A stretch of 64,000 bases of DNA from Sphingomonas sp. KRR8 (GTDB taxonomy: Bacteria; Pseudomonadota; Alphaproteobacteria; Sphingomonadales; Sphingomonadaceae), in NCBI RefSeq assembly GCF_023559245.1, contig NZ_CP097462.1, forward strand, positions 2,414,001-2,478,000, given 5' to 3'. The stretch's first letter is position 1; each line of letters begins with the position of its first letter. Made by a program: the position numbers and the translations under genes. Below the pieces are notes generated by a model. It ran no database searches, was not told the DNA's origin, and saw only the letters and a list, made by a program, of their open reading frames with translations. Below, piece after piece: positions 48,792 through 56,834 of this stretch.

Positions 48792-50071
48792 CCGCCGCCG
48801 CGCCGTTCGATCGTCGCGCCGACCGCGCTTAATTTCTCTTCCAGCCGTTCATAGCCGCGGTCGAGGTGATAGACCCGCAGTACTTCGGTTTCGCCTTCCG
48901 CCGCGAGGCCGGCGAGGATGAGGCTCATCGAGGCGCGCAGGTCGGTCGCCATCACCTTGGCGCCGGTGAGCTTGTCCACCCCGTGCACGATTGCCGACCG
49001 CCCGCGAACGTCGATGTTGGCGCCCATGCGGCGCAGCTCCGGCACGTGCATGTAGCGATTCTCGAAGATGGTCTCCTCGAGGAAGCTCTCGCCCGGCGCG
49101 CGGCACAGCATGGCCATCAGCTGCGCCTGCATGTCGGTCGCGAAGCCAGGGTAAGGCGCGGTAGACAGAGCGATGGGCTTCAGCGGGCCGTCGGCAGTGA
49201 CCTTGAGGCCCTTGTCGTGAAGTTCGACCACAAGGCCGCAGTGCGCCAGGGCGTTGGTCGTCGCCAGCATGTCCTCGGCCCGCGCGCCGATCAGGTCGAT
49301 CGAGCCCCCGGTGATCCCTGCCGCGCAGGCATAGCTGCCTGCCTCGATCCGGTCGGGCATCACGGCGTAGGTGCAGCCGTGAAGCGCTTCGACCCCGTCG
49401 ATAATGAGGTGTGAGGAGCCGATGCCCTCGATCCGGCCGCCCATGGCCACGAGCAGGTTGCACAGGTCGACGATCTCGGGCTCGCGGGCCGCGTTGAACA
49501 ACTGCGTGCGCCCGGTCGAGAGGACGGCCGCCATCAGCGCATTCTCGGTGGCTCCGACGGAAACCACGGGGAAGCTGAAGTCGCCGCCGCTGATCCGTCC
49601 CTTCGGCGCCACCGCCTTCACATAGCCGGCCGCGATCTCGATCTCGGCACCCATGGCCTCGAGCGCCTTCAGGTGCAGATCGATCGGGCGATCGCCAATG
49701 GCGCAGCCGCCCGGTAGCGAAACGGTGGCCTCGCCGGCCCGCGCCAGCATCGGTCCGAGGACCAGGATGGATGCGCGCATCCGCCGCACCATGTCGTAGG
49801 GCGCGACGGTTTCGGTGATCTCCCGGGCCTGTAGCGTCATCCGCCGCCCGAACTCACCGGGGCGCATGGCGTCGACCTTGGTCGACACCCCCAGCATGTT
49901 CATCAGGTGACCGAAGCTGTCCACATCGGCCAGCCGTGGCAGGTTGGTGAGCGTCAGCTTCTCAGCCGTCAGCAACGCGCAGGGCAACAGGGTCAGTGCC
50001 GCATTCTTGGCACCAGAGATGGGAATGGCGCCCTCGAGCCGGCGGCCACCCTGAATCAGTATCGAGTCCAT
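48788..50071 (-). CDS. murA: UDP-N-acetylglucosamine 1-carboxyvinyltransferase
   Basis: First committed enzyme of peptidoglycan synthesis (adds enolpyruvate to UDP-GlcNAc) and the target of fosfomycin. 427 residues: [15 protein letters not shown] near the start, and the catalytic Cys region [15 protein letters not shown] with Cys at about 123, so it is the fosfomycin-sensitive Cys type. [11 protein letters not shown] and RAGASIL-like segments complete the EPSP-synthase fold. Confidence 0.95.
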   Translation of the reverse strand: MDSILIQGGRRLEGAIPISGAKNAALTLLPCALLTAEKLTLTNLPRLADVDSFGHLMNMLGVSTKVDAMRPGEFGRRMTLQAREITETVAPYDMVRRMRASILVLGPMLARAGEATVSLPGGCAIGDRPIDLHLKALEAMGAEIEIAAGYVKAVAPKGRISGGDFSFPVVSVGATENALMAAVLSTGRTQLFNAAREPEIVDLCNLLVAMGGRIEGIGSSHLIIDGVEALHGCTYAVMPDRIEAGSYACAAGITGGSIDLIGARAEDMLATTNALAHCGLVVELHDKGLKVTADGPLKPIALSTAPYPGFATDMQAQLMAMLCRAPGESFLEETIFENRYMHVPELRRMGANIDVRGRSAIVHGVDKLTGAKVMATDLRASMSLILAGLAAEGETEVLRVYHLDRGYERLEEKLSAVGATIERRGGG

Positions 50072-50129
50072 GCACAGCGTTTAGAAGTTCGTTTGAGGGG
50101 CGCAAGGGAGCGCCCGGAGCAGCGCCCGA

Positions 50130-50489
50130 TCAGGCCTTCTCGAGCGTGCACTGCAGGGGGTGCTGGTTCTCACGGGCGAAGTCGATGACCTGCGACACCT
50201 TGGTTTCGGCCACTTCGTAGGTGAAGACGCCGCACACCGCGACGCCCTGCTGGTGAACCTGAAGCATGACGCGGGTCGCGTCCTCGATGCTCATCGAGAA
50301 GAATTGCTGCAGGACCAGTACGACGAACTCCATCGGAGTATAATCGTCGTTGAGCATCAACACCTTGTAGTTGCTGGGCTTGCGGGTGCGCGGCCGCGTT
50401 CGAACAGCGACTCCGCGCTCGATCTCGTCGATGCCGTCGCCCTGCCCGGGGGCGTCGTCCTCAGGACCCATGTGGTTCGCGGTGATCAT
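50130..50489 (-). CDS. clpS: ATP-dependent Clp protease adaptor ClpS
   Basis: Adaptor that delivers N-degron substrates to ClpAP. From ATG 50489 (119 residues) the core has [20 protein letters not shown] (N-end recognition pocket), [23 protein letters not shown], and [12 protein letters not shown]. The N-terminal 35 residues are acidic/Arg-rich. Upstream in-frame frame to 50723 is low-complexity and excluded. Confidence 0.92.
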   Translation of the reverse strand: MITANHMGPEDDAPGQGDGIDEIERGVAVRTRPRTRKPSNYKVLMLNDDYTPMEFVVLVLQQFFSMSIEDATRVMLQVHQQGVAVCGVFTYEVAETKVSQVIDFARENQHPLQCTLEKA

Positions 50490-50592
50490 GTTCCGCCTAG
50501 ATAGGGCACGCGCCGGAGCATTGCCAAGCACCGCCGCGCTTCCCCTGACCCGAAGTGGCGCAAAAACAAGCGCCTCTGCCCCGAAAACAAAG

Positions 50593-50625
50593 CGGCCGCC
50601 CCCCGGAGGAGTTGGGGGGCGGCCG
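50593..50625 (-). terminator. GC-rich hairpin terminator of the phasin gene
   Basis: Perfect 12-base arms CGGCCGCCCCCC (50593-50604) and GGGGGGCGGCCG (50614-50625) with a 9-base loop lie 28 bases after the phasin stop. On the minus strand the stem is followed by GCTTTGTTTTC, a modest T-rich run, fitting intrinsic termination. Confidence 0.75.
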
Positions 50626-50652
50626 GCACTGGCCTGACAGGAGGAGGAGTTA

Positions 50653-51324
50653 TCAGGCAGTGATCTCGTTGATCTTCTCGGCATTGAGCGCCGCGCGAGT
50701 CGACAAGGGCTGGAAGGCTTCACCGGCCAGCTTGACCATCGACTCGGCGAAGCGGCTGCCCTCGGCGACCATGCGGTCGAACTGGGTGCGGGCGATCTCG
50801 CTCTGCAGCTGGAAGAACTCGGTCGGCGAACCGGCCTGGGTCAGGCTGCGGACCTGCTGGGTCGCCTGCTCCAGGTTCTCGCGGGTGCGGGCAATCGCTT
50901 CCTGGCCGAGCGTCTGGGCGCCGGCAGCGGCGACCTTGCCGCTCTCGACAAGCGCTTCGACGTTGGCGCGGGTCAGCTCGACCACCTCGCCCGCAACCTT
51001 CTGCGAACGCTCGACGAGCTGCTGGCCACGCTCACCGGCGTCAGCGAACAGGGTCTGGAACTTGTCGGCACCCGGGATGGCGGTCGCGAACTGGTTCATC
51101 CAATTGGCGGGATCATAGTTCATGGGGATTTCCTTCGTCTCGACCGGCGTCTGGGCCGGAGTGGTGGTGGCCTTCGCGGCCGAATTCACAGCCTTGCGGG
51201 CACGCGGCTTACGCTCGGTCTTCACGCGACGTGCGTTGACCTTCTTCACGGCTTCGAGCACCGTCGGCTCAACGACGGCGTCGTCGGCGGCGGTATCAAC
51301 GATGGCGTTTTCGATCTCGGTCAT
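50653..51324 (-). CDS. Phasin family protein
   Basis: PHB-granule surface or phasin-domain protein of 223 residues. The N-terminal 65 residues are charged and Ala/Lys-rich ([20 protein letters not shown]), followed by a phasin helix bundle: [40 protein letters not shown] sequence and [27 protein letters not shown]. It is a single-gene unit with its own promoter (IR at 51347-51364) and terminator. The N-terminal extension could bind DNA or help granule segregation, as in PhaM-like proteins; this is only a suggestion. Confidence 0.88.
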   Translation of the reverse strand: MTEIENAIVDTAADDAVVEPTVLEAVKKVNARRVKTERKPRARKAVNSAAKATTTPAQTPVETKEIPMNYDPANWMNQFATAIPGADKFQTLFADAGERGQQLVERSQKVAGEVVELTRANVEALVESGKVAAAGAQTLGQEAIARTRENLEQATQQVRSLTQAGSPTEFFQLQSEIARTQFDRMVAEGSRFAESMVKLAGEAFQPLSTRAALNAEKINEITA

Positions 51325-51346
51325 GCAATCGTACCTTTATGTTGCA

Positions 51347-51364
51347 CTGCACAATATAGTGCAG
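51347..51364 (-). promoter_or_regulatory. Inverted repeat CTGCAC-N6-GTGCAG at the phasin promoter
   Basis: Perfect 6-base arms at 51347-51352 and 51359-51364. On the minus strand the six-base centre reads TATATT and could be the -10 box; TCTTGA at 51376-51381 lies 17 bases upstream as a poor -35. The repeat thus overlaps the presumed promoter 23 bases before the phasin ATG, as expected for a repressor such as PhaR. TGC/GCA repeats match PhaR site descriptions. Confidence 0.55.
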
Positions 51365-51436
51365 CGCGCCGCAAATCAAGACCTATCTCGCACTCGCAGC
51401 ATTGACGATTTCGGGCCGGTCGCGCCATAGGCGCGC

Positions 51437-52075
51437 ATGGACCAGCCTTCCCGCACGCGCCGCGGCCTCCTGATCGTGCTTTCCTCGCCGTCCGGCGCCG
51501 GCAAATCCACCATCTCGCGGCTCTTGCTTCGCGCCGACCCCGAGGTGACCATGTCGATCTCGGCCACCACCAGGCCGCCGCGCCCTGGCGAGCAGGCCGA
51601 TCGCGACTATCACTTTGTCGACGATAAGGAATTCGACCGACTGATGACGGCGGGCGAGTTCGTCGAATGGGCACCGGTGTTCGACTATCGCTACGGCACT
51701 CCGAAGGCTCCGGTGAAGGCGGCGCTGAAGGCCGGGCGCGATATCCTGTTCGACATCGATTGGCAGGGCACCCAGCAACTTCACGCCGCGATGGGCGAGG
51801 ATCTGGTCCGGATTTTCATCCTGCCGCCGTCCATGGCCGAACTGGAGCGTCGTCTGCGCACACGCGCCACCGACACCGACGAAGTGGTGGCCTTCCGCAT
51901 GGCCCGGGCGGCGAGCGAGATCAGCCACTGGGCCGAATATGATTATGTGCTGATCAACAAGGACATGGAGTCATGCCTGGCGGAGGTCCGCTCGATCGTC
52001 GCGGCCGAGCGCCTGAAGCGGCAGCGCCAGATTGGCCTGGTGCCCTTCGTTCGAGACCTCGTCGCCCCGCGCTAG
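51437..52075 (+). CDS. gmk: Guanylate kinase
   Basis: Phosphorylates GMP to GDP with ATP; essential for GTP and for (p)ppGpp balance. 212 residues with P-loop SSPSGAGKST at about 16-25, TTRPPRPGEQ (GMP-binding), DYHFVD and DIDWQGTQQL. Start ATG at 51437. Ends four bases inside the convergent ATP12 gene's 3' end. Confidence 0.95.
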   Translation: MDQPSRTRRGLLIVLSSPSGAGKSTISRLLLRADPEVTMSISATTRPPRPGEQADRDYHFVDDKEFDRLMTAGEFVEWAPVFDYRYGTPKAPVKAALKAGRDILFDIDWQGTQQLHAAMGEDLVRIFILPPSMAELERRLRTRATDTDEVVAFRMARAASEISHWAEYDYVLINKDMESCLAEVRSIVAAERLKRQRQIGLVPFVRDLVAPR

Positions 52076-52764
52076 TCGAGCAGGGACAGGAATCGGGCCG
52101 CGCTGAGGAAGTCGCGCCGACGATTGCCGAGAGCGATCATCGCCTCCGCGTCCTCGCCCCATTTCTCCAGCTGCCAGGCGTCGTCCACCGCCGCCGCCGC
52201 CCACGCCTGCTCGGCCGTTACCTCGCCTTCGATCACCGCCAGCGCAATCACCAGCGATCCGCTGATGGTCACGAGGGGTGACAGCGCAGCAAGCTGAAAG
52301 GGAGAGTGGCTCGCCACTGCATGGGCAAGCCGGCGCACTGTGTCGGCCGGCTGGGCAACGAAGGACACACCGGCCGTGGTGGCGAAATCGACATCGAAGC
52401 GCCGCCGTGCCCACTGCAGCAGCGGGTCCCACGCGTCGGCCTGCCGTTCGGCCAGCGCCAACGGCCCTTCTGCGCGATAGGCGAGCAGGTCGCTTTCGCC
52501 ATAGCGCGCGAGGTTGGTTGCAAAGGTCTCTGGATCGGGAGCGACGCGATCAAGGGCCGCATTGGCAAGGCCGGTCAGCGGCATGGACCGGGGATCGACT
52601 TCCTCTGGGCTGTCGAGCCACTCCGCCGCGATTGCTGCCGCCAGTGCCTCGGTCGGCACCACCAGCGGCTGGCGCGCGGGGGTGCGCAGCGGCCGTTGAT
52701 CGAGCGTGACACCGAAGCCAGCGCCCTCCGGGACGACTGCCACATCCTTCCAGAAGCGCTTCAA
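52072..52764 (-). CDS. ATP12 family F1-ATPase assembly chaperone
   Basis: Chaperone for the alpha subunit of F1-ATP synthase, characteristic of alphaproteobacteria and mitochondria. The 230-residue product begins MKRFWKDVAVVPEGAGFGV and has LDQRPLRTPARQPLVVPT, EWLDSPEEVDPRSMPLT, and ESDLLAYRAEGPLAL, all ATP12 hallmarks. The start is TTG 52764. It is the last gene of a minus-strand run with a small membrane protein, an HAD hydrolase and a pseudouridine synthase. Confidence 0.9.
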   Translation of the reverse strand: MKRFWKDVAVVPEGAGFGVTLDQRPLRTPARQPLVVPTEALAAAIAAEWLDSPEEVDPRSMPLTGLANAALDRVAPDPETFATNLARYGESDLLAYRAEGPLALAERQADAWDPLLQWARRRFDVDFATTAGVSFVAQPADTVRRLAHAVASHSPFQLAALSPLVTISGSLVIALAVIEGEVTAEQAWAAAAVDDAWQLEKWGEDAEAMIALGNRRRDFLSAARFLSLLD

Positions 52765-52768
52765 GGCG

Positions 52769-52975
52769 TCAGGCCTTCAACCGCCGCACGATGCGGGGCG
52801 CGAACAGCGCTTCGGCCAGCCCGGCGGTCGCCATCGGGATGCCGAGGAAAGGCATGCCGCCCTTCGCCACGAGATCGGAATAAGTGATCGCAACACCCAG
52901 AATGAAGATGGCTGCGCCGCTGAGCCGCAGCGCCGTGAAGATCAGGAAATCGCGCTTTCCACCGTCATCAGCCAT
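52769..52975 (-). CDS. Small membrane protein
   Basis: A 68-residue protein with two hydrophobic segments (FTALRLSGAAIFILGVAITY and FLGIPMATAGLAEALF) and short charged ends. Its start overlaps the HAD-hydrolase 3' end by eight bases and its stop lies five bases before the ATP12 gene, consistent with co-transcription. Function unknown. Confidence 0.7.
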   Translation of the reverse strand: MADDGGKRDFLIFTALRLSGAAIFILGVAITYSDLVAKGGMPFLGIPMATAGLAEALFAPRIVRRLKA

Positions 52976-53645
52976 GCGGCACCTGCTCCATCATTCGGGT
53001 CATGAGCCCGTGCACGTCGGCCGGAGACGAGGCGAGCGCCTGCGCCCCCGCCAGCTTGAGTTCGGCGCCGTCGTGGTAGCCCCAGAGGGCACCCACCGCA
53101 TGCGCGCCGGCCGCGCGCGCCATGCCCATGTCCCAGCCCGTGTCGCCGATCACCACGCTCTGCTCCGGCGTCGCGCCGGCCTCAAGCATCGCTTCCAGCG
53201 CCATCGAGGGGTTCGGCTTCGACGGGTGCCGGTCGGCGGTCTGCAGCGAGATGAAGCGGTCGTAGAGGCCGTTCGCCATCAGGCAGTGGTGCAGCCCGCG
53301 GTCGGACTTGCCAGTCGCCACCGCCAGCAGCCACCCGTCCGCCTCAAGCGCGTCAAGCAGGGGCACGATCCCGTCGAACAGCGGCTCCTCGACCGCCCCG
53401 CGTTGCCGAAGGCTGGCAAAGGAAGACCGATAGGTGGCGGCGAACCGCTCATGATCATCCGGCGCCGCATCTGGCGCCAAGAACGCCATGGCTTCGGTCA
53501 GGCTGAGCCCGATCACCCGCTGAGCCTCGGCCCGAGGGGGTACGGGCCGATCATGGGCCGTGAAGGTTTCGCTCAGCGCCGCGTGAATGCTGTGGCCGCT
53601 GTCGACGAGGGTTCCGTCGCAGTCGAAGATGGCAAGGCGCGTCAT
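52968..53645 (-). CDS. HAD-superfamily hydrolase, phosphoglycolate-phosphatase-like
   Basis: A 225-residue haloacid-dehalogenase phosphatase: IFDCDGTLVDSGHSIHA (nucleophile Asp in motif I), a Thr in motif II (VATGKSDRGL), Lys in KPNPSM and VIGDTGWDMGMARAAG (motif IV). The fold is that of Gph/PGP, so phosphoglycolate or a sugar phosphate is likely. It overlaps the pseudouridine synthase gene by four bases. Confidence 0.88.
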   Translation of the reverse strand: MTRLAIFDCDGTLVDSGHSIHAALSETFTAHDRPVPPRAEAQRVIGLSLTEAMAFLAPDAAPDDHERFAATYRSSFASLRQRGAVEEPLFDGIVPLLDALEADGWLLAVATGKSDRGLHHCLMANGLYDRFISLQTADRHPSKPNPSMALEAMLEAGATPEQSVVIGDTGWDMGMARAAGAHAVGALWGYHDGAELKLAGAQALASSPADVHGLMTRMMEQVPHG

Positions 53646-54739
53646 CGCCGGGGCGCTGCCTTCGGAGCGCCACGGGAACGCCGTTCGCCGCGCCGCTCCT
53701 TGCGTCGGTCCTTGGCGGCCGCACTCGCGGCACGCTTCTTCGCCTCGGGTGTCTTGCGGGGCGCCTCCAGCGGCAAGCTGTCGCCAGCCAGAGGATCGAA
53801 GCCGAGCAGGCCCAGGCTCTCGGCGAAATGGCTCGGCAGTTCGGCCGACACATCAATGACCCCGCCAGGCGCATCAATCTTGAGCCGCCGTGCATGGAGG
53901 TGGAGCTTGCGGCTGACCCCTCCGGTCAGGAACGCTTCGGCTCCGCCATATTTGGCGTCGCCCACGATCGGATGGCCGATGTGCGCCATGTGCGCGCGCA
54001 ACTGGTGCGTGCGGCCCGTGAGCGGCTGAAGTTCTAACCAGGCCGCGCGATTGCCTGCGCGGTCGATCACCCGCCACTTCGTCCGCGCCGACTGTCCGTC
54101 CTCCGCCACGTGCATCTTCTCGCCGCCGGTACCCGGCTGCTTGGCGAGCGGCGCGTCGATCAATCCCTCATCCAGAGAGGGCACCCCATTGATCAGCGCC
54201 CAGTAGACCTTGCGCGCCGTGCGGCCGGAGAAGCTCTTCGAGAAGAACGCCGCCGAACGCGCGGACCGCGCGACCAGCAGCACGCCGCTGGTGTCCTTGT
54301 CGAGCCGGTGGACCAGCTTGGGCCGGCTTTCCGGATCGTCGGTGAGTCCGTCCAGAAGGCGGTCGAGGTGCTGGGTTGTCTTGGTCCCGCCTTGGGTGGC
54401 CAGACCCGGGGGCTTGTTTAGCACGAAGGCGTCCGGCGTGGTCTTGATGACCATGTCGCGCACGAACTCCTTCTCGTCCGCGGTGAGCGGATCGCGGCGC
54501 GGCTGCGGCTTGCCCGTGCGCACCGGCGCGGCTTCGGGCGGTGGCACGCGCAATTGCTGGCCGGTCTGGAGCCGATCGCCAGGCGTCGCCTTGTTGCCGT
54601 CGAGGCGCAATTGCCCAGTCCGCGCCCAGCGCGACACGAGATTGAAGCTGACGTCGGGCATGTGGCGCTTGAACCAGCGGTCCAGGCGAATGCCGTCGTC
54701 GTCCTCGCCGACGGTAAAGTTGCGTGGTTCGCTGGTCAT
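53642..54739 (-). CDS. rluC: RluC/RluD-family 23S rRNA pseudouridine synthase
   Basis: Isomerises uridines in 23S rRNA. The 365-residue product has an N-terminal S4 domain (about 17-75, GIRLDRWFKRHMPDVSF), then the catalytic motif HRLDKDTSG with Asp at about 147, LTGRTHQLRAH and HPIVGDAKYG. The last about 30 residues are Arg/Lys-rich (KDRRKERRGERRS), likely RNA-binding. The exact target (RluC or RluD type) is uncertain. Confidence 0.9.
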   Translation of the reverse strand: MTSEPRNFTVGEDDDGIRLDRWFKRHMPDVSFNLVSRWARTGQLRLDGNKATPGDRLQTGQQLRVPPPEAAPVRTGKPQPRRDPLTADEKEFVRDMVIKTTPDAFVLNKPPGLATQGGTKTTQHLDRLLDGLTDDPESRPKLVHRLDKDTSGVLLVARSARSAAFFSKSFSGRTARKVYWALINGVPSLDEGLIDAPLAKQPGTGGEKMHVAEDGQSARTKWRVIDRAGNRAAWLELQPLTGRTHQLRAHMAHIGHPIVGDAKYGGAEAFLTGGVSRKLHLHARRLKIDAPGGVIDVSAELPSHFAESLGLLGFDPLAGDSLPLEAPRKTPEAKKRAASAAAKDRRKERRGERRSRGAPKAAPRR

Positions 54740-54748
54740 CGGCGCTCC

Positions 54749-55519
54749 CTAGCCGCCGCCGAGCGGCTTCGCAAAGCGCATGGAGGTTCGCTCGTAGCCA
54801 AGGTGCCGGTAGAAGGCGTGGGCTTCGCGCAGCCGGTCGTTGCTGGTGACCTCGACCATGCCGCAGCCAAGCTTGCCAAGGCGGCGCTCGGCCTCGGCGA
54901 CAAGCTGCCGCCCGAACCCCTTCCCGCGCGCTTCTTCGGTCAGAACCAGCACGGTGATGCGGCCCACCGGCGGGTCGCGGTGCGGCATCGGCGTGGCATG
55001 ATAAGCGCAGGTGCCCAGCACGGTATCGCCTTGCGCGATCACCAGCACTGGCTCACCCGACCTGGCGAGCGCCTTCACGTTCTTGCGGACCAGTTCGGGA
55101 GCGATGGCATGGCCAAGCAGGGCGTAGAGTTCCGCAAGCTGCTCGGCGTCCTTACCCTTGGCTTCGCGCAAGGCAGGCGGCGGCGGCTGCTTGAGGTTGG
55201 CCACTGGCGTGGCTTCCGGTGCAGCGATTTCAGCGGCGACGGGCTCCCGTACCTTCTTGCGTTTGCCGCTGGAAACGGAAGCACCCGCTTCGCGCAGGCT
55301 CTTGCGCCAGTCGTCCTGTTCCAGCCCGCGCAGGTAGCTCTCAAGCTCCTCGCCACTGGCCCGCAGCGCCCGCTTGCCACGGATGCCGAACACCGGCTCA
55401 CCCGCCGCATCGGTCAGCCCGAACATGCCGAAGCCCGGCTTCTCTGGTGAGCGCACCCGCGATCGTTTAAGCTTCAGGCCTCGGTTCTTCGCCAGTTCGG
55501 CAAGCGCGTCAGCGTCCAT
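54749..55519 (-). CDS. GNAT N-acetyltransferase with Lys/Arg-rich N-terminal segment
   Basis: Protein of 256 residues from ATG 55519. The C-terminal two thirds is a GNAT fold: RITVLVLTEEARGKGFGRQLVAEAERR carries the acetyl-CoA motif (R-G-x-G-x-G/A as RGKGFGR), followed by HAFYRHLGYERTSMRF. The N-terminal 110 residues are basic with a GIRGKRALRA segment, a domain seen with extracytoplasmic or nucleic-acid-related GNATs; not recognised. It abuts the DUF445 gene (TGATG). Confidence 0.72.
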   Translation of the reverse strand: MDADALAELAKNRGLKLKRSRVRSPEKPGFGMFGLTDAAGEPVFGIRGKRALRASGEELESYLRGLEQDDWRKSLREAGASVSSGKRKKVREPVAAEIAAPEATPVANLKQPPPPALREAKGKDAEQLAELYALLGHAIAPELVRKNVKALARSGEPVLVIAQGDTVLGTCAYHATPMPHRDPPVGRITVLVLTEEARGKGFGRQLVAEAERRLGKLGCGMVEVTSNDRLREAHAFYRHLGYERTSMRFAKPLGGG

Positions 55520-56802
55520 CACAGCGTGTCCAGCACGTGCAGGACGAGCCCTACCAGCCCGCCCACCAGTGTTCCATTGATGCGGATGTACTGGAGGTCC
55601 CGGCCGACCGCCGATTCCAGTCGGGCGGTGATCGTGCGTGCGTCCCAACCCCTTATCGTGTCGCTGACCAGCTTGACGATCGAACTGCCGTAGCTTGCCG
55701 CCATGCCGGCCACCGCGCGCCGTCCGAACTGATTGACCGCCTTGCGGATGCGCGGGTCGCTTTCCAGCGTGCCACCCATCGATCGCATGACCTCTCCCAG
55801 CTTGCCGGCCAGCACCGCATCGGGATTGCGAGCCGAGGCGATGATGGCCGCACGGCCTTTCTGCCACAGGGTGTCGAGCCAGCTCGCGACCGAGCGGTTG
55901 GCGAGCAATTCGTCCTTCCATCCTTCTACCCGCGCGCGGGTGTCGGCATCTTCCTGAAGATCGCGCGCAAGGTCCGCCAGGGCAGCTTCGATCCGCTTTC
56001 GCACCGGGTGCTCGGGATCGGTGCTCATCTCGACGGTCAGTTTTCGCATCCCTTCCATGATCGAATCCGACAGCTTCTCGTCCAGTCCGGCCAGCCGAAG
56101 CACCCAGCTGGCCCGCTTCTTGACCATGTCGCGGATCAGGCTCTCGTTGGCGTCGAGGGTGCGGGCAAGCGCCCGGATGGCAGCTTCGAGCATCGGCACG
56201 TGGCGATCCTCGCTGATGGCCGAGGCCAGCGCCGCGCCGATCACCGGCGACACTTCGGCCTGCCGCAGCCGTGAAGAGATGGCGGTTTTGACGATTCCGC
56301 CGAGCCGTTCGTCATCCAGGGCCTCGAACACGTCGGCGATCAGCCGGGAGGCACCTTGCCGGATTCGAAGACCACGCCCTTCACTCTCGATCGGCGCCTG
56401 GAGGAACTTGCCGGCGGCGCCCGCCAGATCGATGTCGCGCATCCGCCTCGCGATCACGGAGGCAGTCAGGAAATTGTCCTTGAGGAACTGGGCGAGGGTG
56501 TCGCCAATCCGGTCCTTGTTGCGCGGAATGATCGCCGTGTGTGGGATTGGCAGACCCAAAGGGTGGCGGAACAGCGCCGTTACCGCGAACCAGTCCGCAA
56601 GGCCGCCGACCATCGCCGCCTCGGCGAAAGATTTCAGGTAAGCAAGCCACGGCCAGCGTGCTTCCAGCAGCCGTGCGCTGACGAAGATCGCGGCCATCAC
56701 CAGCAACAGCCCGGTCGCAACAAGCTTCATGCCGGCCGCACCCGGCTGGACCGGATTGAAGCGGGTCAGGGAACGGCGGCTGGTTGGCTCGGCTCGGCTC
56801 AT
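55519..56802 (-). CDS. DUF445 family membrane protein
   Basis: A 427-residue protein of the DUF445/YjiN type. Two hydrophobic segments near the N-terminus (LVATGLLLVMAAIFVSARLL) are followed by SFAEAAMVGGLADWFAVTALFRHPLG, the family hallmark, and HTAIIPRNKDRIGDTLAQFLKDNF. A long helical, Arg-rich body is followed by a C-terminal membrane segment. It starts at ATG 56802; a longer frame to 56838 is possible. Function unknown (envelope-related). Confidence 0.85.
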   Translation of the reverse strand: MSRAEPTSRRSLTRFNPVQPGAAGMKLVATGLLLVMAAIFVSARLLEARWPWLAYLKSFAEAAMVGGLADWFAVTALFRHPLGLPIPHTAIIPRNKDRIGDTLAQFLKDNFLTASVIARRMRDIDLAGAAGKFLQAPIESEGRGLRIRQGASRLIADVFEALDDERLGGIVKTAISSRLRQAEVSPVIGAALASAISEDRHVPMLEAAIRALARTLDANESLIRDMVKKRASWVLRLAGLDEKLSDSIMEGMRKLTVEMSTDPEHPVRKRIEAALADLARDLQEDADTRARVEGWKDELLANRSVASWLDTLWQKGRAAIIASARNPDAVLAGKLGEVMRSMGGTLESDPRIRKAVNQFGRRAVAGMAASYGSSIVKLVSDTIRGWDARTITARLESAVGRDLQYIRINGTLVGGLVGLVLHVLDTL

Positions 56803-56834
56803 CGCCGGTGTAATAGCCGAGCCACCCGTCCGGT

